Assembly: GCA_016783285.1 (NCBI GenBank)
Contig: JADHWW010000027.1
Coordinates: 1-22,259, forward strand
Source of the DNA: Anaerolineae bacterium
GTDB lineage: Bacteria; Chloroflexota; Anaerolineae; B4-G1
DNA length: 22,259 bases
Direction of reading: 5' to 3'
Shown here: piece after piece, positions 7,511 to 14,359 of the stretch
How the letters are laid out: each line of letters begins with the position of its first letter
Numbering within the stretch: position 1 is the stretch's first letter
The notes under the pieces: model-generated
Told to the model about the DNA's origin: nothing
What the model saw: only the letters and a program-made list of their open reading frames with translations
The model's database searches: none
Made by a program: the position numbers and the translations under genes

Positions 7511-7533
7511 TAGTTCCACGTGTCTGATAGAAT
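7505..7533 (+). promoter_or_regulatory. promoter of the 7634-9865 operon
   Basis: TTGACA (7505-7510), 17 bp, TAGAAT (7528-7533). The predicted start, about 7540, gives a leader of about 94 nt before the ATG at 7634. Confidence 0.8.
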
Positions 7534-7552
7534 GTTTATGGAGAGACGCTCC

Positions 7553-7571
7553 GGCAAACGCATCGTTTGCC
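7553..7571 (+). promoter_or_regulatory. leader hairpin
   Basis: GGCAAACG (7553-7560), loop CAT, CGTTTGCC (7564-7571): an 8-bp perfect stem with a tight 3-nt loop near the 5' end of the operon transcript. It could protect the mRNA 5' end or serve regulation. No known riboswitch core is recognised. Confidence 0.5.
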
Positions 7572-7633
7572 ACGCAAGCGAGTTATCTTATCATAGCGAG
7601 CATCCATACCTTACCAACCAGGAGGAACACTTT

Positions 7634-8536
7634 ATGAAACGAGCCATCAGCATCAGCCTGGGGAGTTCCACCCGCGACAAGAAAGTCACCATCACACTGC
7701 TCGGCGAAGAGGTCACCATTGAGCGCATCGGCACCGACGGAGACGTTGAGAAAGCGATACAATTGTACAACGGACTGGATGGGGAGGTGGACGCTTTCGG
7801 CGTGGGGGGCATTGACCTGGGCATGACCATCGCCGGTCGCTACTACCCTCTCTACGACGCGCAGAAACTGGTCGCCGGCGTTAAGCAGACGCCGGTCGTA
7901 GATGGGGGCGGCCTCAAGCAAACCCTGGAACGCACCATTGCCCAATTCATTGAGCGGGAAATCGGCGACGAGGTTCAGCCCAAAAGAACGCTCATCACCG
8001 CCGGGGTAGATCGGTACGGCAGCGCGCTCTCCTTCGACGAAGCAGGCTATGAGATTATCTTCGGCGACCTGGGTTTTGCTCTAGGCATACCCATGCCCAT
8101 CCGTTCGCTGCGCGGGCTGCGCACCCTGGCCCGCGTTCTCTTGCCCATTGTTGGCCGGCTGCCGATGGAGTTGCTCTATCCCACCGGCGCGAAGCAGGAG
8201 GAGATCGTGCCTAAGTTTGGCAAGTGGTACGCCTGGGCCACTGTCATCAGCGGCGATTGCCTCTACATCAAGCGCCACATGCCCGAACGACTCGACAGCA
8301 AGGTTATCGCCACCAATACCACCACCCCCGCTGACGTCGAGGCCTTCCGCCAGCGCGGGGCGCGCTATCTGGTCACCGCCACCCCACGGCTGGAGGGTCG
8401 CTCCTTTGGCACCAACATGATGGAGGCTGCTATGGTCGCCATCGCCGGTAAGGGACGCCCGCTCACCACTGACGAACTCCAGGAGACATTGAGTCAACTC
8501 AATCTTCAACCCACGATCCAACGTTTGAACGAATAG
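7634..8536 (+). CDS. conserved protein, 'quinate 5-dehydrogenase'-like
   Basis: A soluble protein of 300 residues. It begins MKRAISISLGSSTRDKKV and continues with IERIGTDGD, a Gly-rich VDAFGVGGIDLGM segment, VVDGGGLKQTLER and, near the C-terminus, YLVTATPRLEGRSFGTNMMEA. I recall closely similar proteins in Chloroflexota and Deinococcota carrying the automatic name quinate 5-dehydrogenase, but I see no reason in the sequence to trust that activity. The GGxD and TxTPRLEGRSFGTN segments look like binding loops. The ATG at 7634 has AGGAGG 8 nt upstream. An in-frame GTG at 7520 overlaps the promoter and is rejected. It is first in an operon with a nucleotidyltransferase (10-bp gap) and a PAP2 phosphatase, which hints at a role in making or recycling an activated metabolite. 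Confidence 0.8.
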   Translation: MKRAISISLGSSTRDKKVTITLLGEEVTIERIGTDGDVEKAIQLYNGLDGEVDAFGVGGIDLGMTIAGRYYPLYDAQKLVAGVKQTPVVDGGGLKQTLERTIAQFIEREIGDEVQPKRTLITAGVDRYGSALSFDEAGYEIIFGDLGFALGIPMPIRSLRGLRTLARVLLPIVGRLPMELLYPTGAKQEEIVPKFGKWYAWATVISGDCLYIKRHMPERLDSKVIATNTTTPADVEAFRQRGARYLVTATPRLEGRSFGTNMMEAAMVAIAGKGRPLTTDELQETLSQLNLQPTIQRLNE

Positions 8537-8545
8537 GAGGACAGG

Positions 8546-9346
8546 ATGAACGGACAACCATCGGTCGCGGCTGTCGTCACTGCCGGTTGGAGCCCCAGCG
8601 AGGATGATCCCCTGGCTGAGTACACCCAGGGCAAGCCGAAGGCCCTCATCCCCATCGCCGGGAAACCAATGATCGCCCACGTGGTGGATGCCCTGGCCGG
8701 GTCCCGCTACATCCAGCACATCATCATCGTCGCGCTCGACCCTACTGCTGGGGTACAGTTCCCGCTGCCCGTCGAGTACGTGCCCGACGCCGGGGATCTT
8801 ATGGCCAATGCGAAAACCGGTCTCCAATACGCAATGGACCACTATCCCGATCTGGATGCGATACTTCTCAGCAGTTCCGACGTGCCTACCATCACCCCTC
8901 CCATCGTGGATGCCTTCATCGAAGAATGTCTCCGCACCGACCACGACCTGTACTACAGCATCGTCGCGCGCTCGGTGATGGAGGCGCGCTTCCCCGAGTC
9001 GCGCCGCAGTTACATCCACTTGCGCGAGGCAGACTTCGCCGGAGGGGACCTCCTACTCATCCGCCCCAGTATCTCCCTCAGCCACCAGGAGTTATGGGAG
9101 AACCTGGCCGGGGCACGTAAGAATGCGCTACGGCAGGCTAGCATGTTCGGCCTGTGGCCCCTCTTCAAGCTCGTCATCCGTCGCCTATCCCTGGCCGAAG
9201 CCGAACGACGTGCATCCAAAGCGCTCAACATGCGCGGGCGAGCCATCCCCTTTCCCTACGCCGAGGTGGGGATGGACGTGGACAAACCGTTCCAGTTGGA
9301 GATCGCCCGCGCCGAACTAGAAGCACACACCGCCAGTGGCCAGTAG
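8546..9346 (+). CDS. MobA-like NTP transferase family protein
   Basis: A 266-residue protein with a nucleotide-diphospho-sugar transferase (GT-A/Rossmann) fold. The first strand AAVVTAG is followed by an unusual acidic insertion (WSPSEDDPLAEYTQG) before the conserved KPKALIPIAGKPMI segment, where the family normally has a short GxGTRM loop. LLSSSDVPTITP supplies the DxP metal/nucleotide motif, and VGMDVDKPFQLEIARAEL is the typical C-terminal MobA/IspD-like ending. Such enzymes transfer a nucleotidyl group to a phosphorylated sugar, alcohol or cofactor. The acceptor here is unknown. The ATG at 8546 has AGGAGG 5 nt upstream, overlapping the stop of the preceding gene. Residues 190-225 are basic and hydrophobic (LWPLFKLVIRRLSLAEAERRA), possibly membrane-associating. 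Confidence 0.85.
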   Translation: MNGQPSVAAVVTAGWSPSEDDPLAEYTQGKPKALIPIAGKPMIAHVVDALAGSRYIQHIIIVALDPTAGVQFPLPVEYVPDAGDLMANAKTGLQYAMDHYPDLDAILLSSSDVPTITPPIVDAFIEECLRTDHDLYYSIVARSVMEARFPESRRSYIHLREADFAGGDLLLIRPSISLSHQELWENLAGARKNALRQASMFGLWPLFKLVIRRLSLAEAERRASKALNMRGRAIPFPYAEVGMDVDKPFQLEIARAELEAHTASGQ

Positions 9347-9358
9347 GGGACAGCCTCT

Positions 9359-9865
9359 TTGCAGCGCATCATCACCCTCGACCGGCAATGGTCGGCACGC
9401 CTCGCCATCCCACGCGAGGCGCGTCTCTTGCGCTCACTGGCGCTCGTCGCCGCTCACAGCGGCGACAGCCTGCTCTGGCTGAGCAGCGCGGCTACAGCGC
9501 TCATTTGGGGAGACGCGACATGGCGCGACTTCGGGGAGCGTGTGCTGGTCGGGACGCTGGTCGCTGGCACGGTCATCACCGCCCTCAAGTGGCTCTTCCG
9601 CCGTAGACGCCCGCCGGGAGAAGGGTCTGGTTTCTACACGCGGTTCGACCGCCACGCTTTCCCTTCCGGCCATGCCGGCCGTTCCGCCTGCCTGACCATG
9701 CTGCTGGCTCCACTTCTCCCTCCCTGGGGATTCGTGCTGCTGGCGTGCTGGGTCGGGATGGTCGGGCTGGCCCGCGTTGCGCTTCAGGTTCACTTCGCCT
9801 CAGACATCGTTGGCGGGTGGGCGGTGGGCCTGCTGGTCGGATTGGCATTGCGGCTGGCATTCTGA
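9359..9865 (+). CDS. PAP2 family membrane phosphatase
   Basis: A small integral membrane phosphatase of 168 residues in the PAP2 (type 2 phosphatidic acid phosphatase) family. The three catalytic motifs are visible: K-x6-RP as KWLFRRRRP, PSGH in FPSGHAGR, and the R-x5-H-x3-D motif in ARVALQVHFASD. Four or more hydrophobic segments surround them. Likely substrates are phosphatidate, phosphatidylglycerol-phosphate or undecaprenyl/polyprenyl diphosphate. The start is a TTG 12 bp after the nucleotidyltransferase stop, with AGGGG as a weak ribosome site; the rare start codon suggests low or coupled translation. Third and last gene of the operon. Confidence 0.85.
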   Translation: MQRIITLDRQWSARLAIPREARLLRSLALVAAHSGDSLLWLSSAATALIWGDATWRDFGERVLVGTLVAGTVITALKWLFRRRRPPGEGSGFYTRFDRHAFPSGHAGRSACLTMLLAPLLPPWGFVLLACWVGMVGLARVALQVHFASDIVGGWAVGLLVGLALRLAF

Positions 9866-10101
9866 ACCTCTGGAGCGAATCTGTCACTGTTGGCCACTTC
9901 TGACTCGTGTACAGCACGGTTCTTTAGAGTAGCACGCAACCGCTTAGAATTCCCTTGCCAGGCGACCACCATATCTTGGGGGTGCTGTTCCCACAAACCG
10001 AAGGGATAGGGGTACGCACAACACATCGCTCATCGGTCAGGCACTCTCCGTAATCCACCTTAAAACATGGCCTCTTTTAAGTTCATCCCCACCAAAAACG
10101 G

Positions 10102-10130
10102 TTGCCAGAGAAGCGCTCTTTTGGTAGAAT
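10102..10130 (+). promoter_or_regulatory. dnaA promoter
   Basis: TTGCCA (10102-10107), 17 bp, TAGAAT (10125-10130). The predicted start is near 10137, giving a leader of about 167 nt. A second candidate -10, TATATC at 10292-10297, would start transcription at the dnaA ATG itself, but no good -35 accompanies it. Confidence 0.7.
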
Positions 10131-10165
10131 AAGACCGTTACTTCAACAGGGCGGGGAAGCAGCAA

Positions 10166-10228
10166 CCACCACGAGGGAAGGCGGGCCCTCAGGTCAGTCG
10201 CTTTGCTGGTGGCTCGAAAGGGCCACCA
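10166..10228 (+). promoter_or_regulatory. dnaA leader with alternative hairpins
   Basis: TGGTGGC (10207-10213) pairs perfectly with GCCACCA (10222-10228) around an 8-nt loop. Its TGGTGG core can pair instead with CCACCA at 10166-10171. GAGGG (10173-10177) and CCCTC (10186-10190) form a further stem inside that second fold. No known riboswitch class is recognised. Confidence 0.4.
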
Positions 10229-10303
10229 CCCCATGGAGTGCGAAAACCGTTTTTGCCTCATGTTGTTTCCCGCCACCAGTCAGTCTTTGCCTATATCTCC
10301 ACA

Positions 10304-11647
10304 ATGAAGCCCAATCATATCTGGCCTGCCGCTCTCGGCGAGCTCCAACTACAGATGACTCAGGCCACCTTCGACACCTGGCTACGTGACTCCAGGTTAC
10401 TGAAGTACGAAGATGGCACCTTTGTCATTGGTGTAAAAAGCGGATATGCCAAGGACTGGCTGGAACACCGGTTGCTCACTACCATCAAGCGTACCCTCGT
10501 CCGGCTGACCGGTCGTACCGTCGAGATCAAGTTCGTGGTGTGGAACGAGGAGACTCAGCAGCAGGAGGAAGAGGTTCCCTTGCTCAATCTACCCACATCG
10601 GTCTCAGCGCCGGTTTCAGCCTCCTCCCCTGCAAACCTGAATCCGCGCTACATCTTCGATAATTTCGTGGTAGGGCCAGGTAACCGACTGGCCCATGCGG
10701 CCTCCCTGGCCGTCACCGAGGACCCTGCCGGCGCCTACAACCCGCTCTTTATCTACGGAGGAGTAGGCCTGGGCAAGACACACCTCCTGCACGCGATTGG
10801 GCACACCTACCAGGCACAGGGCCTGTGTGTACTCTACGCCTCGTCCGAGGAGTTCACCAACGACCTCATCGAGGCTATCCGCTCCCACACCACCGACACC
10901 TTCCGCGAAAAGTACCGTACCTCCGATGTCTTGCTCGTGGATGACATCCAGTTCATCGCTGGCAAGGAACGCACTCAGGAGGAATTCTTCCACACCTTCA
11001 ACACTCTCCATGGCACAGGCAAGCAAGTCGTCGTCTCTTCGGACCGGACACCGAAGGCGATGAACACATTGGAAAAACGGCTGTGCTCCCGCTTCGAGTG
11101 GGGGTTGATTGCCGACATACAACCACCCGATCTGGAGACACGCATCGCTATCCTGCGCTCCAAATCCGCCACCTTCGACACGGCGGTCCCTGGTGAGATT
11201 CTTGACCTCATCGCTGCCCGGATACAGAGCAACATTCGTGAACTCGAGGGCGCGCTCAACCGGGTGATGGCTCTGTCCAGTCTCACCCATCAACCCCTGA
11301 CACCGGAGGTTGCTGAGACAGCATTGCGCCACCTGCTTCCCCAGCGCAGCCAACTAACTGAGAACCAGATCATCGAGGCGGTTGCGTTTCACTTCGGCAT
11401 TGGGGTCGCCGCACTTCAGGGACGCAGTCGCAGCCAATCCATCGCACGACCACGCCAGATCGCGATGTTCCTCATCCGGGAGGAGATCGGGGCATCGCTG
11501 CCCCAGATCGGGGCTATGCTGGGGGGTCGTGATCACACGACCATCCTCTATGGCTGCGAGCGCATCGCCGACCTGATCGAGGAAGACATGAATCTCCGGC
11601 GCGAGATCACTGCTCTACGCCAGCAACTCTACAACAACGCCAAGTGA
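10304..11647 (+). CDS. dnaA: chromosomal replication initiator DnaA
   Basis: An AAA+ ATPase that binds DnaA boxes at oriC, opens the duplex and loads the helicase. It has 447 residues. Domain I begins IWPAALGELQLQMTQATFDTWL. A short Pro/Ser-rich domain II (about 84-113) is followed by domain III from NPRYIFDNFVVG, with Walker A GGVGLGKT (152-159), Walker B LLVDD (210-214) and the sensor-2 Arg in RELEGALNR. Domain IV carries the DNA-binding signature GGRDHTTILYG (407-417) after RPRQIAMFL. The ATG at 10304 gives the family's usual N-terminus; no Shine-Dalgarno sequence precedes it. A longer reading from GTG 10238 adds an atypical tail and is rejected. The gene is followed directly by DnaA boxes, where many bacteria have dnaN. 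Confidence 0.98.
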   Translation: MKPNHIWPAALGELQLQMTQATFDTWLRDSRLLKYEDGTFVIGVKSGYAKDWLEHRLLTTIKRTLVRLTGRTVEIKFVVWNEETQQQEEEVPLLNLPTSVSAPVSASSPANLNPRYIFDNFVVGPGNRLAHAASLAVTEDPAGAYNPLFIYGGVGLGKTHLLHAIGHTYQAQGLCVLYASSEEFTNDLIEAIRSHTTDTFREKYRTSDVLLVDDIQFIAGKERTQEEFFHTFNTLHGTGKQVVVSSDRTPKAMNTLEKRLCSRFEWGLIADIQPPDLETRIAILRSKSATFDTAVPGEILDLIAARIQSNIRELEGALNRVMALSSLTHQPLTPEVAETALRHLLPQRSQLTENQIIEAVAFHFGIGVAALQGRSRSQSIARPRQIAMFLIREEIGASLPQIGAMLGGRDHTTILYGCERIADLIEEDMNLRREITALRQQLYNNAK

Positions 11648-11660
11648 TTCATCTACCCTG

Positions 11661-11690
11661 TTTTCCACAGCCCCTCCGCCAATATCCACA
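11661..11690 (+). promoter_or_regulatory. DnaA boxes 1 and 2
   Basis: TTTTCCACA (11661-11669) and ATATCCACA (11682-11690), both in plus orientation and each one mismatch from TTATCCACA. They are 21 bp apart. Confidence 0.7.
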
Positions 11691-11775
11691 CCTCCTACCG
11701 CTGGGTCTCTGCGACCCGTAACTCCCACATCTGGGCGGCTCAACGTGTACCAAACCCCCATCGGCGCATCATGCC

Positions 11776-11825
11776 TGTGGATAACTCACTGTTTTCTGTG
11801 GATAACTGACGTGGTCTGGGGATAA
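11776..11825 (-). promoter_or_regulatory. DnaA boxes 3, 4 and 5
   Basis: TGTGGATAA at 11776-11784 and 11797-11805 (both perfect, minus orientation) and TGGGGATAA at 11817-11825 (one mismatch). Spacings of 21 and 20 bp place all three on one face of the helix. Confidence 0.88.
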
Positions 11826-11917
11826 CTCTGGCCCGCAACAGATGTCCGCATCACGCAAAATGAGAGGTGGAAGACCAACCAATCTCCCGCCTCCGCTACC
11901 TGCTGTTTTCTCCCCCG

Positions 11918-11941
11918 TTATCCACAGCCGATAGTGGATAA
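11918..11941. promoter_or_regulatory. DnaA boxes 6 and 7, head-to-head pair
   Basis: A perfect TTATCCACA (11918-11926, plus orientation) and AGTGGATAA (11933-11941, minus orientation, one mismatch) form an inverted pair 6 bp apart, the pair nearest to the AT-rich stretch. Confidence 0.88.
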
Positions 11942-12041
11942 CATGTCCTGCCTAAAACCCCCGTATTTACGGTCTCGTAACAGTCCCCCCGCTACATCTA
12001 GGGCAATCATGTCCCAGCGCACACACTTTCCCCACTATCCC

Positions 12042-12088
12042 CTGTACTACTAGTACGACTACAATAGTTATTATTGTGTACTTATGTG
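12042..12088. other. AT-rich candidate DNA unwinding element
   Basis: The only clearly AT-rich stretch near the boxes. It contains the palindrome TACTAGTA (12048-12055) and ACAATA/TATTGT (12061-12066 with 12072-12077), and lies between the last DnaA box and the end of the UPF0173 gene. It is a little over 100 bp from box 7, farther than in classic origins. Confidence 0.55.
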
Positions 12089-12772
12089 CTACAGTTCGTA
12101 ACTCTCACCGGGTTTGAGCACAACTGGCTTGGAGGATGTATCGATTCGCACTCGCTCAGCCCAGGCGTGGGGATCCTGCGCGATGACGTCGAAGGTATTG
12201 TAATGGATGGGGATGACGACTTGGGGTTCGATCAGTTTAACCGCCCGTAGTGCGTCGTCCGGCCCCATGGTGAAGTTGTCGCCGATGGGCAGGGCAGCCA
12301 GGTCAATTCCCTCCTCTCCGATGAGGCGCATGCTGTAGAAAAGCCCGGTATCGCCGGCCAGATAGATTTTCTTGTTCTCGGCGGCCAGCAGCAGCCCGCA
12401 GGGGTCGCCGCCGTAGGAGCCATCGGGCAGGCCGGAGCCATGGTGGGCAATAGTCAGTTTGAGGTAACCGAAGGGATGTTGGAAGCCGCCGCCGATGTGC
12501 TGAGCGTGGGTGCGGGCCGCGCCCTGGGCCTGGAGCCAGTTGCAGGTCTCGAAATTGGAGATGACCAGGGCTCCGGTACGTTTGGCGATGGCAACTGTGT
12601 CACCGACGTGGTCGCCGTGGCCGTGGGTGACCAGAATGTAGTCAGCCTCGACAGCATCAGCCGAAATGGGGGCCAGGGAATTGTCGGTGAGGAATGGGTC
12701 CACCAGAACCCGTGCACCTCCGATGTTCAGAGCGAAAACAGAGTGTCCGTACCAGGTCAGTTCGATGGCCAT
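12089..12772 (-). CDS. metal-dependent hydrolase, UPF0173 family
   Basis: A metallo-beta-lactamase-fold protein of 227 residues. The metal-binding signature HGHGDH is in ILVTHGHGDHVGDTVAIAK. Further ligands are probably the His in FQHPFGYLKLTIAHHGSG, the Asp in IYLAGDTGLFYSM and the His in VVIPIHYNTFD. The N-terminal IELTWYGHSVFALNIGGARVLVDPFLTDN is typical of UPF0173. Such proteins hydrolyse esters or phosphoesters in vitro; the natural substrate is unknown. The ATG at 12772 follows GGAGGG with 7 nt spacing; an in-frame extension to 12877 runs through a dispersed repeat and is rejected. It is transcribed toward oriC, apart from the metabolic cluster upstream by 160 bp. Confidence 0.9.
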   Translation of the reverse strand: MAIELTWYGHSVFALNIGGARVLVDPFLTDNSLAPISADAVEADYILVTHGHGDHVGDTVAIAKRTGALVISNFETCNWLQAQGAARTHAQHIGGGFQHPFGYLKLTIAHHGSGLPDGSYGGDPCGLLLAAENKKIYLAGDTGLFYSMRLIGEEGIDLAALPIGDNFTMGPDDALRAVKLIEPQVVIPIHYNTFDVIAQDPHAWAERVRIDTSSKPVVLKPGESYEL

Positions 12773-12838
12773 AAATTTTCCCTCCTTGTGCTGATTGTGT
12801 GCAATAGGCTTTTTGGGTAGTAGCGCAAAACTCGCTAT

Positions 12839-12907
12839 GTCACCCTGAGCGAAGCCGCAGGGTCTCGGTTCTTGCAAAGGGAGATTCTTCGCTACGCTCA
12901 GAATGAC
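12839..12907. repeat. dispersed palindromic intergenic element
   Basis: The ends GTCACCCTGAGCGAAG (12839-12854) and CTACGCTCAGAATGAC (12892-12907) are inverted copies matching at 13 of 16 positions, with GGGTCTCGG and GAGATTCTTCG inside. I recognise this as the widespread bacterial 'CCTGAGCGAAG ... CGCTCAGAATGAC' intergenic element, a REP- or MITE-like repeat usually present in many copies. Only one copy is in the window. Confidence 0.7.
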
Positions 12908-12932
12908 GGTCTGTTGCCAAGTAACTTTTGGG

Positions 12933-14315
12933 CTACTGGTCGCTGATCAGTAACTGCATGTAGTCGCCGATGTCGGCGAAGTCCTCCAGCGCCCAGGTGG
13001 CCTTAATCACCTGTCCTTGCTTCTCCGGCGTGAGCACCGCGGCTGCGTTGGAGCGGAACTTGGCGGCGATCTCATCGTCGCTCATCAAATTCTCCGGGCT
13101 GCCCTTGGCGTGATCTACTTGTTCCTCGTGGGACGTACCATCGGTGGTGGTGATGCGCACGATGGCACGCTTCACCGCCGGGAAGAGGTCGTCGATCTCG
13201 GGGTCGGCCACGACCTTGATCTTGGGTAGGGTGGCCCAGATGCGTGGGTCGCGCAACTTCTCCTCCTCGAAGGAATCAGGTAGGACGTTGCCGTCAACGA
13301 CTGCGGCGGCGATGCAGTAGGGCAGGCTGTGGTCGGCCGTCTCCTTCGTCGTAGGCTGGTACTTGGAGGGGTCGGAGAGGATGTCGGCCCCACGGGTGGT
13401 GGTGCGCACGTGTACCTCGGTCACGTCCTCGGCGGTGATCCCGTGGGCGCGGCAGATGTTCAGTACGGCGGTGATGGGCTGGTGGGTCAGCGCCTCGGTA
13501 GGGAAGGCTTTGTAGGAGCACTCGGTGATGAGGAACTTCTCCCCCAGGCCATCCAGCAGCACGTCGGTGGACCACTCGACATTGTTGAGTACCTCGATCA
13601 GTCCTTCTTTGCCCTCAATGACTTCGACCGGGCCGGTGTAGCCCTCGCGGGCCAGGAGCGCGGCGCGCACGCCTGCCTCGGTCGCCATCGGGTCGGCAGT
13701 GTTCTTCATGTTTGTCAGGTGGCCCGCCACGACACCGCCGAGGGTGAAGTGAGAACTGCCGGAGATGCCGGCCGCCGCGACGGTCTGATCCTCGTTCAGG
13801 CCGAGCAGCCGGGCGGCGACGAAGGGGGAGACGAACTGGGTCAGGGTGGCGTGATGCCAGCCGACCTCGCGGATGCCGGGAGTGGCGGCCAGGCACCAGC
13901 GTATCTCCAGTTCGTAGGCAATGAGGATGCCGACGAGGACGTCCCGCCCGCTCCGGCGCTCTCGCTCGCCCGCAGCGAGCGCGGCGGGGATGATGTCGGA
14001 CGGATGGGAGGGGTCCTGCTCCCAGTAGATGTCGTTGTAGTCCAGTGCCCGCACCAGGAGGGCGTTCATCAGCGTGGCGTTGACGGCGTTGGTGCGGTGT
14101 CCGCTGCCGATGATGGTTGCCTCCGGCGTGCCGCCCATCCCGACGATGGTGCGGTGAGCGGCCTGCATGTCCTCATTGAGCACTGCCGCCAGTGCGCAGC
14201 CGACGGAGTCGAGCAAGAAGCGCTTGGCCTCACGCACTGCGTCGGCGGGGATGTCTTCGTATTGCAGGCCCAGTGCGAATTGGGCCATCTGGTGAGTAAT
14301 AGAGTTCATCTGCAT
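12933..14315 (-). CDS. MmgE/PrpD family protein
   Basis: A 460-residue protein of the 2-methylcitrate dehydratase (PrpD/MmgE) family. Visible family features are the N-terminal helical part with AKRFLLDSVGCALAA, the region NATLMNALLVRALDYNDIYW, HPSDIIPAALAAGE, the Gly-rich HLTNMKNTADPMATEAGVRAA, KAFPTEALTHQPI, and KETADHSLPYCIAAAVVDGNV. Known members are 2-methylcitrate dehydratase, cis-aconitate decarboxylase and iminodisuccinate epimerase, so specificity cannot be assigned. Two close ATGs compete: 14315 has AAGGAG 3 nt upstream; 14309 has it at 9 nt and may be the true start. It lies 44 bp after the dehydrogenase gene and is probably co-transcribed with it. A joint role, isomerising or dehydrating a polycarboxylate that the neighbour oxidises, is inference. 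Confidence 0.9.
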   Translation of the reverse strand: MQMNSITHQMAQFALGLQYEDIPADAVREAKRFLLDSVGCALAAVLNEDMQAAHRTIVGMGGTPEATIIGSGHRTNAVNATLMNALLVRALDYNDIYWEQDPSHPSDIIPAALAAGERERRSGRDVLVGILIAYELEIRWCLAATPGIREVGWHHATLTQFVSPFVAARLLGLNEDQTVAAAGISGSSHFTLGGVVAGHLTNMKNTADPMATEAGVRAALLAREGYTGPVEVIEGKEGLIEVLNNVEWSTDVLLDGLGEKFLITECSYKAFPTEALTHQPITAVLNICRAHGITAEDVTEVHVRTTTRGADILSDPSKYQPTTKETADHSLPYCIAAAVVDGNVLPDSFEEEKLRDPRIWATLPKIKVVADPEIDDLFPAVKRAIVRITTTDGTSHEEQVDHAKGSPENLMSDDEIAAKFRSNAAAVLTPEKQGQVIKATWALEDFADIGDYMQLLISDQ

Positions 14316-14359
14316 GTTCTCCTTGGGGTGTTGGTCAAGGGGGAACGGTTACCTCCTGA

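Larger units (their letters stand above)
10093..10255. repeat. 11-bp inverted repeat around the dnaA promoter and leader
   Basis: CAAAAACGGTT (10093-10103) is the exact reverse complement of AACCGTTTTTG (10245-10255). The left copy overlaps the -35 hexamer of the dnaA promoter; the right copy lies 48 bp before the dnaA ATG. This placement fits a two-site looping operator, though that is inference. Confidence 0.6.
9866..10303. other. intergenic region between PAP2 and dnaA
   Basis: 438 bp without a convincing gene. The left part (9866-10058) shows nothing I can assign. CTTAAAA (10059-10065) and TTTTAAG (10075-10081) form a 7-bp AT-rich hairpin that may end the upstream operon. From 10093 onward lie the inverted repeat, the dnaA promoter and the dnaA leader described separately. 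Minus-strand reading frames here have no coding character. Confidence 0.6.
11661..12088. other. oriC: putative chromosome origin, oriC
   Basis: A 441-bp gap after dnaA (11648-12088) without genes that holds seven copies of the DnaA box (consensus TTATCCACA), three of them perfect, on both strands, and ends in an AT-rich stretch. Position beside dnaA, box number and the AT-rich segment together make an origin the best reading. A GGGTC/GACCC hairpin (11703-11717) may terminate dnaA transcription. Strand-composition skew over a larger region would be needed to confirm. Confidence 0.88.

Noticed and set aside
8081..9019. 312-codon minus-strand frame across two operon genes
   Set aside because: Spans two real genes with good ribosome sites on the plus strand and has no recognisable motifs.
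10037..10276. 79-codon minus-strand frame in the dnaA upstream region
   Set aside because: Overlaps the dnaA promoter and leader, lacks a ribosome site and has no coding character.
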